From Hofstenia miamia (lineage: Eukaryota; Xenacoelomorpha; Acoela; Hofsteniidae): a stretch of DNA of 64,000 nt. The notes below the pieces were generated by a model. It made no database searches and was not told the DNA's origin. It saw nothing but the letters and a program-made list of their open reading frames with translations. This document shows, one piece after another, positions 1 to 11,345 of the stretch; positions within the stretch are counted from its first letter, which is position 1, and each line of letters opens with the position of its first letter. Location: NCBI GenBank assembly GCA_900660155.1, contig CABFPE010000313.1:172345-236344 (forward strand), given 5' to 3'. The translations under genes were made by a program, and so were the position numbers.

Positions 1-22
1 CAGAGATGTGTATAAGAGACAG
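1..22 (+). other. Tn5/Nextera mosaic-end adapter at scaffold end
   Basis: Positions 4-22 match the 19-bp Tn5 mosaic end used in Nextera libraries (AGATGTGTATAAGAGACAG). The three bases before it, CAG, equal the last three bases of the same mosaic end, as if two copies lay head to tail. It sits at the very first bases of the window. This is almost certainly untrimmed library adapter rather than genomic sequence, and it suggests the window starts at a contig or scaffold end. Confidence 0.93.
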
Positions 23-833
23 CGTTTTAACAATCCTAAACACACCTCTGATTGGGGTGATAGTTGATAACCAGCTGAATAGTTTTATATTAATAACTTT
101 CTAACTGTGTCTTCGAAATTTGCGATACATAAGATATCTCTTGGCAAAGCATTTAATAATTTGTTTAGCGTAATTGTTCATCTCATCTCCAAATAATGCT
201 ACAGAGACTTCGAAAGTATACAGCATGATGGATGTTTGACATTTTCATAACTTAGCCTATTGGCACGAATTACATTGATTCCCCATTTAAATATTAAATA
301 TAAAACCTTGCATACCATGTAAAAAAATGAATGAAAATTCTTTACATGCACTCAATATTTACAGTAACGCATCGTTCGGTATGCTACAGCTGCAAATAAT
401 GCAAAAGGTTGTCCCTATAATGACTCGAATTGATGGAATTGCGATGGAAGGGGTTAAAACGTGTTTCGTAAAAATTGAAAATATTTTATTTGAATAAAAT
501 TTTTATGTGTAAAAATCCATTTACGTGTTGAAGTGGAATTTGCAAATTGATAAAAGGTGCAAATTATAAATAATAAAAATGTTAAAAAACTGTCACGAAT
601 GAAAATACAGCTTTAAAAATACTCACTACCAATATTATCTAGTAAATAGCATAGCTGTTGAAACTTTCTTATTATAATTTATTCATTTAATAAACACTTT
701 GATATTTGCCAAATAGCAAACAAATTTCAGATAGAACTTACAAATGCGGCCCGCAAAAAGCCCATTTGCAAAATATATGCATACTATGAAGGACTGCCGG
801 AGAATAGATATAAATAGATGAACTAATGCGTAC
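23..833. other. Non-coding DNA downstream of zinc-finger gene A
   Basis: This is AT-rich sequence with no credible long reading frame. It is probably intron or 3' flank of gene A: the gene's exon ends at a good splice donor at 833-834, so at least one more exon should lie further left, either here as a short exon I cannot see or beyond the scaffold end. Confidence 0.5.
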
Positions 834-3800
834 CTTTAAATGCCTGAGTAGACGTAGTCTGCTACAGAATGTGATTGCATCTTCGCAAACAGAACACTTA
901 AAAGTTCCACTTCTCTGATGAAGATACAATGAATTCATAGAGGTGAAGTACTCACGACAATGTTCACAGAGAAATCGCTTTTCTATTGACCTTCTACATC
1001 GCTTGACATGTTTTTTGCGTTTTAACGGAGGCAACACCGCATACTCATTGTTCTGTAGACCTTTGTCATGAACAACCGAATCACCGGATGAATGACATAC
1101 TTTTGATATGCAATTGTCTTCACTCTCAACTACAAGTTTTTGATAAGTAAGATGTGGATTCTTGAAATCTTCGTGAAAGATTGAATGTCTTAGCATTACA
1201 TCTGGCGTACTTATCAAACCACAGACAAGACAGGTTGTAGATTTCAAATGCTTGCTGATAATATGGCGCTCTAACTGTAAAGATGTAGGCAAGAAGATTC
1301 CACATACCACACACTGGTATTTCGTATAGAGACTACGAAACATTGTTAGAGTACACGAAAGCACATCAATCTTAGCATCTTCATGAGCACTTATATGTCT
1401 TATCTTAGCCTTGACATTTGATAGTGACTTCTGGCACAATGGACATTTATGTTGATTACAACGTTTAAGGTGAGTTTTTAGAACGTCGTAACGCAAGAAA
1501 TATTTACTGCACAGAGTACATTGATGCTTAAAATGCATATTATTATAATGTATTCGTTTCTCATTGTCATTTTTGAATTCTGCAACACATATGCTGCATG
1601 ACTCAGGTTGATGTTCATGCATTATAAGGGAATCCCAAGAATTAAATTTGCCTTTACACATGCTACAAAAGAAGCAGCCATGTGTAGCGAAACTATGTGT
1701 GGCATAGGTTACGAGAGAATCACATACAGTGTCGCACTGAAAACAATTAAAACTAAAAGAGTCCATGCGAGCAGTAAATGTCGATTTGAATTCTGAGTTC
1801 GCAGGAACTTTACTGTATATATCTCGATGATTATAAGAATGGTGGAAAATATGCTTCAACTTTTCAAAAGTTTTTCCACAAATTTTACAAGTATAAACGG
1901 AATCCTCACTGTGAAATTTTTGAAAATGGTGCCATAATTTTTGAGGATTTACAACAAACATGTCACAAACAACGCACTGCTTCTTCGGTTTATGATGTAT
2001 CAATAATTCATTCGAGCATTGAAGCAGATCAATATTGTCTGCGTGAGTTAAAATATGTGCACGTAAGTCATCGTGATTGCTAAAGTTGATGGAGCACTCC
2101 AAACATTGAGTCTCTGAAATGCAAGAGCTAGTGTGTTCTATGAACTTCAGAGAATTAGAGAAATGTCGCAGACATTGACAACATCTTCTTATCCCGCAAT
2201 GTGATTCGACATGGTCCCAAAAAGTTTCATTGTCATAAGCTTTAAAATTGCACTCAATACAAACTTCAGGCTTTTCATAATGTATAATTTTATTGTTACT
2301 ATTTGCAGAGGTTGAAGAAACACTTAAGCAGTCATTAAGATTTGAAACTTCGCTTGAATTAACGGGTGTTTTAATCAGTTGATAAATCGAGTCGACACTG
2401 CTATCAATATTTGCTTGTTGTTTTTCAGAGTTACCGACAACTACATCAATCACCGAATTTATATTATCATAACTTATAGAATCAATTTCAGCGTTGGATG
2501 AATTTGCAGAGCTGACGGTGTTAATATTGTTAGTAGAAAAATCACTATTAAATCTTTCATAATTAACGGCATTAGAATGGACTTCGTTTGTTTCAATGAA
2601 TTTTGCGTCCGGAATATCTTCAACTACAGATGAAGGATTACTCATATTGTGTAGAGTTGAATCATTCGATGAAGAATCGGGCATTTCTATGTTTTTTTCA
2701 TGAGCCTCAATTTGTTCAGATTGTGGAGTTTCAACACCAGGTGAAGTGACCGAATTATTCGAAGAAGAGATTAGTGGAATGCAAATTTCATTAGAAATAT
2801 CCCTGTCTATAGCAAAGTCTTTAGTGCATGAAGATATCGCATCAGTTTGACATTCAGAACTAACATTGGATAAAGTCTGATATTTAACATCATTCAAAGA
2901 CTTCTCTTTATAGAACTGATCGACAGCTTTTTCTATAGTTAAATCAATAGCACAATTATAGTTACTTTTAAGGTAGGACTGAGTGCAATTAGTTGAAGAT
3001 ACTAATGTTGTACTCCCTACGTGACTTGGATTGCTTTCATTGTCTTGACCCTCAATAACAGAGTCTGTATAATGAGATATTAAATTACTTTTAGCAGAAT
3101 GCAATGATGTATGTTTTACAGCAGTTGAAACAATTTCATCATTTGAATAAGTTGTATGCTGACTGTTTCTAACTTTGCAAGTAGAGGTTGGATTATCTTG
3201 AGATATTTCATTAGGCAAGATATTTTCCATATCATGCCCTGATTTTTGTAAATCGGAAGATCTCAAAATCGCATTGCTTGACTCATCCAATTCAACAGTC
3301 TTCGGGGAATGCATAGAATTTTTTGAGTCGCTTGACTTTTTCACATTTCTACTAACGGATTCAGAATTTAACGCTTCTTGCAGTGTTTTATATGGAACTT
3401 TATTAGAAGTGCGGTCAGCTAAACTGCCTTTAATAGAAGCGTCTACAATAGCTAAAGTGTCGGTATGAGTATATAGATGTCGAACTGCTAAATCACCATC
3501 TACAAAATTTAAATCACAAAATTTACAATGCCATGTTGTATGTGATGACATCACATGTTTTGATAAAAAGGCAGCGTCAGCAACAAACAGTAAACAATAA
3601 ACACATTGAAGTTTAGGCAAAATTAGGTAAATTGAAGAAATATTAGCATTTTCAGTGGTCAAAGAATGCATTTCTAGACAATGCTGAGCAAAATTGTTGT
3701 TACTGGTAAAATACATTGAGCACTCTTTGCTAAAGTGCTGAGAACCATGTCTTTTAATTTTGTGTTTTTCAAGAGAATCATAGGCGATGGGATTGTGACA

Positions 3801-4790
3801 AATACAGCATTTATAGAACCTGCCACAACGACTTGTCAGCCTATGACGATCATGTTCCACCAAAGTGGGAAATTTTGAATGACATTTGGTGCACGACAAA
3901 GAAATACTGTGAATGTTTAAATGACAGATAAACTTAATTATATCATCTGTTATAAAATGGCAGTTATAACACGAGAATGATCTTTGGGTATCCAGCAAAA
4001 CCCGATGATTCTTATTAACAAGCCGATGTGTTGTTTTTAAATGTAGAAAGAAGGCATCCTTTGAATTAAATTGTTCATCGCATAAATTACAAAATAACTG
4101 CTTTTTATTTTTATGTAGTTGTTTATCGCTGCCAGTGACTACATTATCTTCGTTTAATAAAGCCTCGTTTTTAGAGGTAGGGAATTCGGATTTTATCGCA
4201 ACAATAACACTTTTCTTTGTTTCAGATGCACGTACAAATTTACGCCGTTTCTTTAGAATTCTTGGAAGTTTGTCTCGAAATTTGTGTTTGCCGGGTTTGG
4301 GTGCGTTTCTAAAACATGAAAACGATCTTTTACGATTAGCATGAACAACTTTACTTAAAGTGGAACGTCCTTTTTTAAAGGAGGCTGTACTATCAGCATC
4401 AATTTGAACACTATCCTTAGCTGGCTCAACAAATCCTTCATCTTCATCATTCGAACTGGGCAACAAACTTGAACTCGCTGATTGAGATTGTGCAATGGGT
4501 AAAGTGTTGTTAATTCGGAACCTTCCGCGGACAAATCTGTCAGAAAGTAAATAATTAATTGAATTCACTTGAAGCGTGGCAACTTTGGCAGAAATCGGTT
4601 GCATCTTATTAGATTTACTCAAAGTATCAGCAGAATCAATAAGAGGGTCTAACGGTTCTTTAGATGCTTCAGGAATAGAATTGCTTCCAATGCTTTCCTT
4701 AGGTGGTGGATTTTCTGTATCCGAATGATCAGTTGAAGAATCGTACAAAATCTCACTATCACCATACAAACAATTAAAAAGACTTTCCAT
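834..4790 (-). CDS. Zinc-finger gene A: large C2H2 protein with three finger modules
   Basis: One long exon encodes about 1319 residues. I place the start at the ATG at 4790 (MESLFNCLYG), because a 3' splice site (TTTTTAG) ends two bases upstream and every intact paralogue starts the same way; the ATG at 4802 would be intronic. Residues 1-230 are Ser/Asp/Lys-rich and probably disordered. Module 1 (about 232-440) has seven fingers, one of them C2HC. After about 400 Ser/Asn/Asp-rich residues come module 2 (about 845-990, five fingers), module 3 (about 1010-1210, seven fingers) and two terminal fingers. The reading frame stays open to 738, but the exon probably ends at 834, where AAG|GTACGC is a strong donor inside the last finger, after HLK. 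A nuclear DNA- or RNA-binding role is inferred from the fingers only. I do not recognise the family. Confidence 0.82.
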
Positions 4791-4794
4791 ATCT
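4791..4794 (-). promoter_or_regulatory. 3' splice site two bases before the gene A start codon
   Basis: On the minus strand GTTTTTAG ends at 4793 and is followed by AT and then the start codon. The same TTTTAG-AT-ATG arrangement precedes the start codons of genes C, D and E, implying a non-coding first exon and a 5' UTR intron. The first exon was not located. Confidence 0.7.
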
Positions 4795-4858
4795 AAAAAC
4801 ACTAAAAACGAAAAATAAAAATACTTGAAATGTATGTAAATATGTAAATACTGTAAAA

Positions 4859-4866
4859 ATATATAT

Positions 4867-4915
<49 letters not shown>
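4859..4915. repeat. (TA)n microsatellite
   Basis: About 57 bases of nearly pure TA dinucleotide with one interruption near 4877. It lies in the presumed 5' UTR intron of gene A. Confidence 0.95.
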
Positions 4916-4917
<2 letters not shown>

Positions 4918-5405
4918 GTTCTACAAAGCCATCCACTGAGCGTATTTTGTGAACGATATATGCGTAAATTTTAAAATTTCTTATGGGTTGAAAAAGAAGT
5001 TTTAGATATTATCATAATGTAATTAGAATGTTTAAACATTGTGCTTTTAATGTCAATTTTGAAGTAGAGATCTAAAATTAGGGGTGTTAGAAATCAGTGT
5101 ATTGTACTATGGAAATTCATCGGTTATACATGTATACATACATATGAATGGAATGTGTATCTAGTGCATGGTCTTTTAGATATATGCAAGTAATATAGAG
5201 TTTGATTTCTAAGCAGAAGTCAGTGTATATTTTATAAATATTTGTTCGCATAAAATTTAACACTTGCCTTTATGGATAGTTTGATTGAAAACATTAAAGC
5301 AAATTCTTGCAGAAATTAACTACATCTTTGAATTTGTACTTCGTGTTATCTATGCATATGCAGTGTCGTAGGCAGTACAAGTCTAAACTTGATGTGTAAA
5401 ACTTA
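4916..5405. other. AT-rich non-coding DNA upstream of gene A
   Basis: No reading frame, RNA gene or transposon end was recognised. It is probably intron or 5' flank of zinc-finger gene A, whose non-coding first exon may be here or further right. Confidence 0.5.
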
Positions 5406-5791
5406 TTCCGAGTCAGGTGCGGATACAGAGGGAGGAAGAGGGGGTCAGGGCCCAATCTAAAATAATAGTAGTTCATTAAATTGGTGCAAAGATTACAAGC
5501 CAAACTCCTTTGTAACCAATAAAGTGTATGAAATTTTTGTATTCATATTCAATAAAATTCATAAAAATGCATCTTCTCCAAAATTATAATAAAAATTTCT
5601 GCGACTTCTCACAACCTAGCACAATTTTTCGTAATTTTTCAATTTCATTGATTTTAGAAAGAATTTTGCATTTTGGGATGTTTGATTTTCTTGAATTTTA
5701 TCAAAATATTCAACAAAATTTATTTATATAATTTGATGAGTAGGCACATATTAATAATTGTATGTAAACATTTTGTATCTTACTTAATCCT

Positions 5792-5848
5792 TTATTACTA
5801 AAAATGCACTAAATATCTCATTTGTAATGCACAATGAAATACTATAAC
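5792..5848 (+). repeat. Direct repeat, left copy, flanking the LINE fragment
   Basis: A stretch of about 50 bases built around AAAATGCACTAAATATCTCA recurs at 7943-7998 with roughly 88 percent identity. The two copies bracket the LINE fragment and lie inside the hAT-like element. The simplest reading is a long target-site duplication made when the LINE inserted. An unrelated internal duplication is possible. Confidence 0.55.
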
Positions 5849-6101
5849 CTAGATTTTTTAAAGTATTTCTAGAAATGATCCCTCTAAAGGTTTTGATATT
5901 CTTCATTAATTGTAAAATATATTCAAGGCAAATTTATTGCTTAAATGTATATAAAAACTATAAACTAACGCATGACAAAAATATTTACAAAACTAATTAA
6001 ATATGCAATATTAATTAAAGGGCAGTTTTAAAAGTAATTTGACCATGCGTTGAGTTTATTATCTATGCCCAATAATGTTTGCCTACTTAATAGAAATTGT
6101 T

Positions 6102-7864
6102 TTATTTTTTCTTGAAGTGTTTATAGTTTTTCTCACGTTTTATATCAATACTTAAATCATTCCAAGAGATTGAACATTTAAAAGAAAATGAATCTTGACG
6201 ATTATTGATGCTAAAAAGTGTTTTATTTCTTTTATTGATTTTGATGTAATTATTAAGAAAACTTAATGAACTTAATTCATGAATAAATTTGTGAATCATA
6301 CATAAAGATTGATACTGAATAAAGTAATTCGGGGCCAAAATGTTATATGATGATCTTAATTGCGTTATGGATTCATGTTTTTCAATATAATTAAGTGTTC
6401 TAAATGCCCAGTAAACATTTTTGCTAATGATGAACGTTTTTGCGATGTGAGATTTTGAAAAAGAAATGCACAGTAATTAAATTGACTTAAGACAAATGAA
6501 TGAATTAGTTCTACATGCGATGATTTTCCTACATGGCGCAAATGGTACAAATATTTTATTCCACATTCCTTCTTCTTTAATTTGTGGGAGAAGAAATTAT
6601 CGAATTTTAAGTCATTGTCGATTAATACACCTAGATAGTTCTCACATTTACATTGACTAATTTCATTATCACAAACATAAATTTTAATATTTTGTTGTAA
6701 TTTAAATGAAAAAATGATAAATTGAGTTTTGTCAGAATTGATTTTTAGTTTATTACGATTGAAATATGTTACGAGGTTTCCAATATCTCTTGTCAAATGT
6801 TTAGTTGCCTCAAAGGGATTTCTTGCTGTTCGTAATATACAAGTATCATCTGTGTATTGGTAAATAGTTCGTTTGTTAAAGATTTTAAAATATTTACGAA
6901 TAATGCAAATAGAATGAGTTCTAATACAGTTCCTTGGGGCACACCAAGATTTGTAGTAACGCACTCTGAAAAAATATGGTCGATTTTAACTCGTTGTTTG
7001 CGATTGCTTAGAAAACTCATAATAAAATTTATTGCATTAAACCTAAACCTTGTCGACTCAATTTTTGTTTTAAAATATCGAAATTTATCGAGTTAAGTGC
7101 CTTACTTAAATCAAGTAAGGCCACCGCTGTGAACAAATTTTGATTTGTATTTATTTTAATCTTTTCTGTGATGGATAAAATCGCATCAGATGTACTGAAC
7201 TTAGGTCGAAATCCAAATTGATTACTTGATAAAATTTTATTGTCATTAATAAACTTGTACATTTGTGCAACTAGAAGTTTTTCAAATATTTTTGCGAAAG
7301 GGTGTGTTATGCTAATCGGTCGATCGTTCATGGCATCTAGTGGTTCTCCTTTTTTATATAATGGTGAAATATCGGATTGCTTTAAATGCGCAGAATAGTC
7401 ATTATTTATAATACTTTGTTTGAATGCTACAAGTAGGTATTCATCAAAAATATAAAAATATTTTTTAATTATCCAATATGGTAGGTTGTTGAATCCACAA
7501 GATTTATTAGCATCTAGTTTATTTACTACATTTCTAAGATCGTGATAGGAAATTAAGTTGAAATGAAACTGTTCCCTTCGTATAACAGGTTGTTGAGATG
7601 AAAAGTTTCCATTTTCTTAAAATTTAAAATTGAATTTACTCATATTTTGAAAATTTCTGTTTAAAATATTTGCGATATCCTTCTTATTTTGTACGTCATA
7701 TTATCATGCTTTATTTTTTCAATGTTTAGAATCAGCACCTTAGTTTTACCAACGCCTTTATTAAGAAAATTCCATCTTTTTTTTAAGCATTTGAAGTAAT
7801 CTTTTACCTTAATTTCGTACCTAAATTTGCGGCTCTTTTTGATAAAATTGCTTAGCATGCTCAT
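6102..7864 (-). pseudogene. CR1/jockey-like LINE fragment (reverse transcriptase)
   Basis: Frames on the minus strand spell, in order, a linker of the kind found before the reverse transcriptase (7864-7661), the RPISIT and QFGFR motifs and LLDLSKA (7331-7029), GVPQGT and the YTDD region (7020-6793), the thumb with KLKINSDKTQ (6964-6365), and a C-terminal tail with a W-N-L motif (6338-6102). This order and wording fit the CR1/L2/jockey group. The endonuclease part is missing, so the copy is 5' truncated. It is split over several frames and is dead. The whole insertion probably spans about 5850-7942, between the two direct repeats. Confidence 0.8.
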
Positions 7865-7942
7865 AAGTATTATTTATTATAGTTTATTTTTACTAATTAT
7901 CTGTTCTTTTAGTGTTAATTAATTAATTTATTATTATTATTA

Positions 7943-7998
7943 TTATTAAAAATGCACTAAAAATATCTCATTTGTAGTGCGCAATGAAATCGTATAAT
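7943..7998 (+). repeat. Direct repeat, right copy, flanking the LINE fragment
   Basis: Partner of the repeat at 5792-5848. It is preceded by a short (TTA)n tract at 7929-7948. The pair probably marks the limits of the LINE insertion. Confidence 0.55.
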
Positions 7999-8376
7999 TT
8001 GAAATACATAATTTATTCCACTTAGTGCATATTTTCGTGAAAAATATCTCACAAAACGCGTTAAAGTTCCATTGTTTCTAAAATTATTTTGTTGAAAAAT
8101 TTGATACATTTGCCCACTATCGATCATTATTACTTTGGGCTAAAAACTATGAAATAATTAAAATTTATATAAAATTCTGTTGGATATTGAAAAGTTGCTC
8201 AAATTGCACATTTGCATTTTTGGAGTCTGTATATGATGGTGAAGTTCACGCATAGTTTTGAATTTTAAAAATTCAATACTTTTCACCCAGCTGTAGTACC
8301 CAATTATGCACATAGACATTTTATCCTGCATTAGGCCCCTCTAAAAAATACTTCTGTATCCACCACTGTTCCTAGT

Positions 8377-8968
8377 CCACAAATTTAATCACATTCATTA
8401 CTGAATACAATTCAAATAGTTTCGGCATGTTTTTTTGGAAGTTGTTCTATATTGCACGTGAGTGCAACCTCTTTGACTATCCATTTGCTTTAATTACAAC
8501 ACGTATTTCTGAGGTTAATGTTTAATATCAACCACACCTATTTACCTCATTATAATGTAAGTAATTTCCCATAGACATTAATACTGTGGCCAATTTCAAA
8601 ACTCCACCCGCACAGTATTGTTTCTGACACTTTCATCTTATTTTAAATGAATTGCTGCTATCACACATTTATAAATTATTTTAAATAATTTAGCTACGGT
8701 TTTAATTTAGAAAGAGGGAGTCATGGACATATCTATTTAGGAAAAAGCCTATTGTGTGATTGGGTATTTGCAAAGATTAACTATTTTTCATTGGTAATTA
8801 TAAGGTTTCTAGTGCATAGAAGCAACAATGACTCTACCTGTTTCTTGAAATATAAAATGAAAGAGAATATTCTTTATTTGTGTTATACATTTATTATTCT
8901 TCATTGTCATTTCACAAACTTTGTCTAAGACTTAGGCTGCTTTCTACTTTTCAGATTAGTGTTGAGTT
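8377..8968. other. Non-coding DNA, probable 5' part of the hAT gene
   Basis: No reading frame is seen. Just before the hAT transposase ATG, at 8941-8954, a pyrimidine-rich tract ending in TTTTCAG looks like a 3' splice site, so part of this stretch may be the transposase gene's 5' UTR intron. I could not find terminal inverted repeats for that element here. Confidence 0.45.
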
Positions 8969-10132
8969 ATGTCAAAACATAAAGGTGGTTGGGAGCAAGC
9001 AACGTAGTTAGAGAAGAAAAAGCGTCATGAGGAAGAAGTGTTCAAGAAGACACATAAAGTCATTTCATTTTTCACTCTCGTGGACAAAAAAGCTATGTAC
9101 ATTGGTGCTTCTGCTACTGATAGTTCGCCATCATCATCTCAGGTGGATAGTGATCATGAGAAGACTGTTGAAGCTGGACAAGCTCAAAATTTAGAAGACA
9201 TAGCCAACACTGCGTCAAGAACCATTCCAAATGATGTTGGGCTTGTTGGTGACATAACAGTTCATGTGCGTAACATGTGCATCAGCCTGGGAACAAGTCA
9301 TTTTCGAAACTTGGAAACAAAACGCGAGTATTCTGGAGTGAATCGCTTCCTAAATTTGAATGCCTTCAAATGAGCTTTGCCAAATGGTGATACTGTTGAT
9401 CATGATTAGCTTGTTTATTCTCCAACCAATACCTGTCTCTTCTGCTTTCCTTGCATTCTGTTTCCATCTGACTGATAAAAGTTTTCTGGCTCATGATTTA
9501 AGGATTGGAAGAATATGGCCCAATACTTAAGAGCCCATGAAATCCATCTAAAGCACGTCATCATGTCAAAGAGGTGTTATTGCTGGGAGAATTGACTATC
9601 ACACTGTGTTGCAACTATTAAGTTTCTTTGTGAGAGAGTTCTTGCTTTTTGAGGTGGCAATGAAATCATTGGCTCCTGAGAAAATGGGAATTATTTTGGC
9701 ATCTTTGAGCTGAACATCTGAGCTCATGCTAATCTCGGAAATGGCCACACATCATATTTATCTAAAAGAATCTGTGAAGAATAAATTGCAATGATGTATG
9801 AACAAAAATGAGTTTAAAGTCACGATATTTCTCAGTTTCAGTAGATTCTACTCCTGATATTTCCAGCTGACCATCATTCTTCATTATATCAAAGGGAATG
9901 ATTACCAACCTGTGGAGCGTTTTCTGACATTTATCAATATTGTGGCATAATCCAACAAAGAACAAAACTACAGAAAAGAAACTAAGATCGAATCACACAT
10001 ATTAATTGATTTCATTAATTTTGTACTTTATTGAATTAACAAAAAACCAAGTCATGTGATTTGAATTTGTAATCAATTTTGTAAAATAATTATTTGCCAC
10101 CTTAACTTTTTGACAAATCACATGTGGACAAT

Positions 10133-11240
10133 AAAGCTCCACGTCGATTTTGATACCGCCAAATTAATGCTGAACTTTTTCTACGTTGGCAACACAAAAC
10201 GGTGACAGGTATTTGTTATAAAACTTTGCTATAAATATGCAAAATGCAAAAAGAAATGTTGGTGGAGAATAAACTCCTTATTACTCACTTATCTTTTTTT
10301 ATCTGTTTGATTTTTATTAAAATGTACAGGTAGGCATTTCATGTTTGTAACAATCAACAGGCTGTTGCGAGGGTTTAGAATAGTTGTTGCCTAGATCGGA
10401 GCAATACATCTAAGTTATGCATAGGTATAAGGGTTTTTTACTTATTGCCTACCTGGCCATCAATTGCTTTCGGAACGACTTGTAGTAAAAAATTCGCAAT
10501 AAGGCGAGATCGCCAACTTTAGGAATGTTAGTTATTAATTATCTTATTTTAGATCCAAATTACTAACAGTATTAGACCCATAACGAGACCGAAAATGACC
10601 TTGTGTATATTAATGTTATTTTATATCTAGTTTTTACCGTAGGTTAGGAAGCTGCTTTTACTTGTAGATAGGTTTAACTCTTTTTTTTCGTTGCAGCTAG
10701 TATCAGTACGTAGTGATGTTATTTATATCTTATATGTAAGGTAGGGAACTGCTGCGTTATTTAGTAATTAGTTTTTATTATCAGCAGTTAGTGCCAATGA
10801 AGGGTTGCGTAATTATATTGTTTAAGTTACACATTAATGAGAATGAGATATTAAGTCGAATAGTGTCCTTTCCTTATTATCACCTAGTTAGGGTACACAT
10901 AATAAATATAGTCTTTTTAGAATGAGCTGAGTAGATCGATGGAACCTTACTCTACTATGGCTTGGCAGATAGCTTCTTGGTGATCTGATACCGCTTCGGG
11001 CAGTAGGCCCATTGTTAACTGGAGTATCTCTCATACAGTTACCTAAACAATGGCTGTTACCTGTTACTCTTATATTATAGATGCTAAATATAGTTTTGGC
11101 ATATAGAAAGAGATACAGTGTACATGAGACAACGAAAGTTAGATTAGTTAGACATTACCCCGCTTGAAAGAAACTGTAGTTCACTATCTTTAAATAGCAC
11201 TGAATTAATGCACATCTTTGGCTTGGGTGATGATGCTACA
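10133..11240 (+). mobile_element. Solo LTR-like element related to the gypsy LTR at 58.25 kb
   Basis: The stretch interrupts the hAT transposase fossil and resembles the LTR at 58251-59221 along its length. Shared blocks include a tract around TTAAAATGTACAGGTAGGCA, a block with GGTACACATAA, the phrase GGGCAGTAG followed by GCCCA, and a similar end, GATGATGCTACA against GGATGTTACA. Both begin with TGT and end with ACA. No internal coding region is present, so it reads as a solo LTR fossil. Exact ends are uncertain and no clear target duplication was found. It is younger than the hAT copy it sits in. Confidence 0.5.
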
Positions 11241-11273
11241 ATAACTCCAGACACACACGGCAGAATCATGCTG

Positions 11274-11345
11274 ATACTCTACTTTAGTACTTGTCACATC
11301 AGGACATTAATACTCTACTTTAGTACTTGTCACATCAGGACATTA
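11274..11345 (+). repeat. 36-bp tandem duplication
   Basis: Two identical 36-bp units (11274-11309 and 11310-11345) lie back to back, each starting ATACTCTACTTTAGTAC. They lie in the hAT fossil just after the inserted LTR and look like a local slippage duplication. Confidence 0.9.

Larger units (their letters stand above)
5414..8368. mobile_element. hAT-like DNA transposon with 8-bp target duplication, no transposase
   Basis: The left end starts CAGGTGCGGATACAGAGG. The right end, read on the other strand, starts CAGTGGTGGATACAGAAG, so 13 of the first 16 bases agree, and both resemble hAT ends of the CAGTGGCGGATCCAGAGG type. The eight bases outside each end are TTCCGAGT (5406-5413) and TTCCTAGT (8369-8376), a 7/8 match as expected for a hAT target duplication. 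No transposase fragment was seen inside, so it is non-autonomous or gutted. It carries a LINE fragment on the minus strand. Its core of about 0.8 kb is otherwise AT-rich and unrecognised. Confidence 0.68.

Noticed and set aside
7929-7948. (TTA)n tract as a LINE 3' tail
   Set aside because: For the minus-strand LINE fragment this is the 5' side; it is more likely a simple repeat at the insertion edge.
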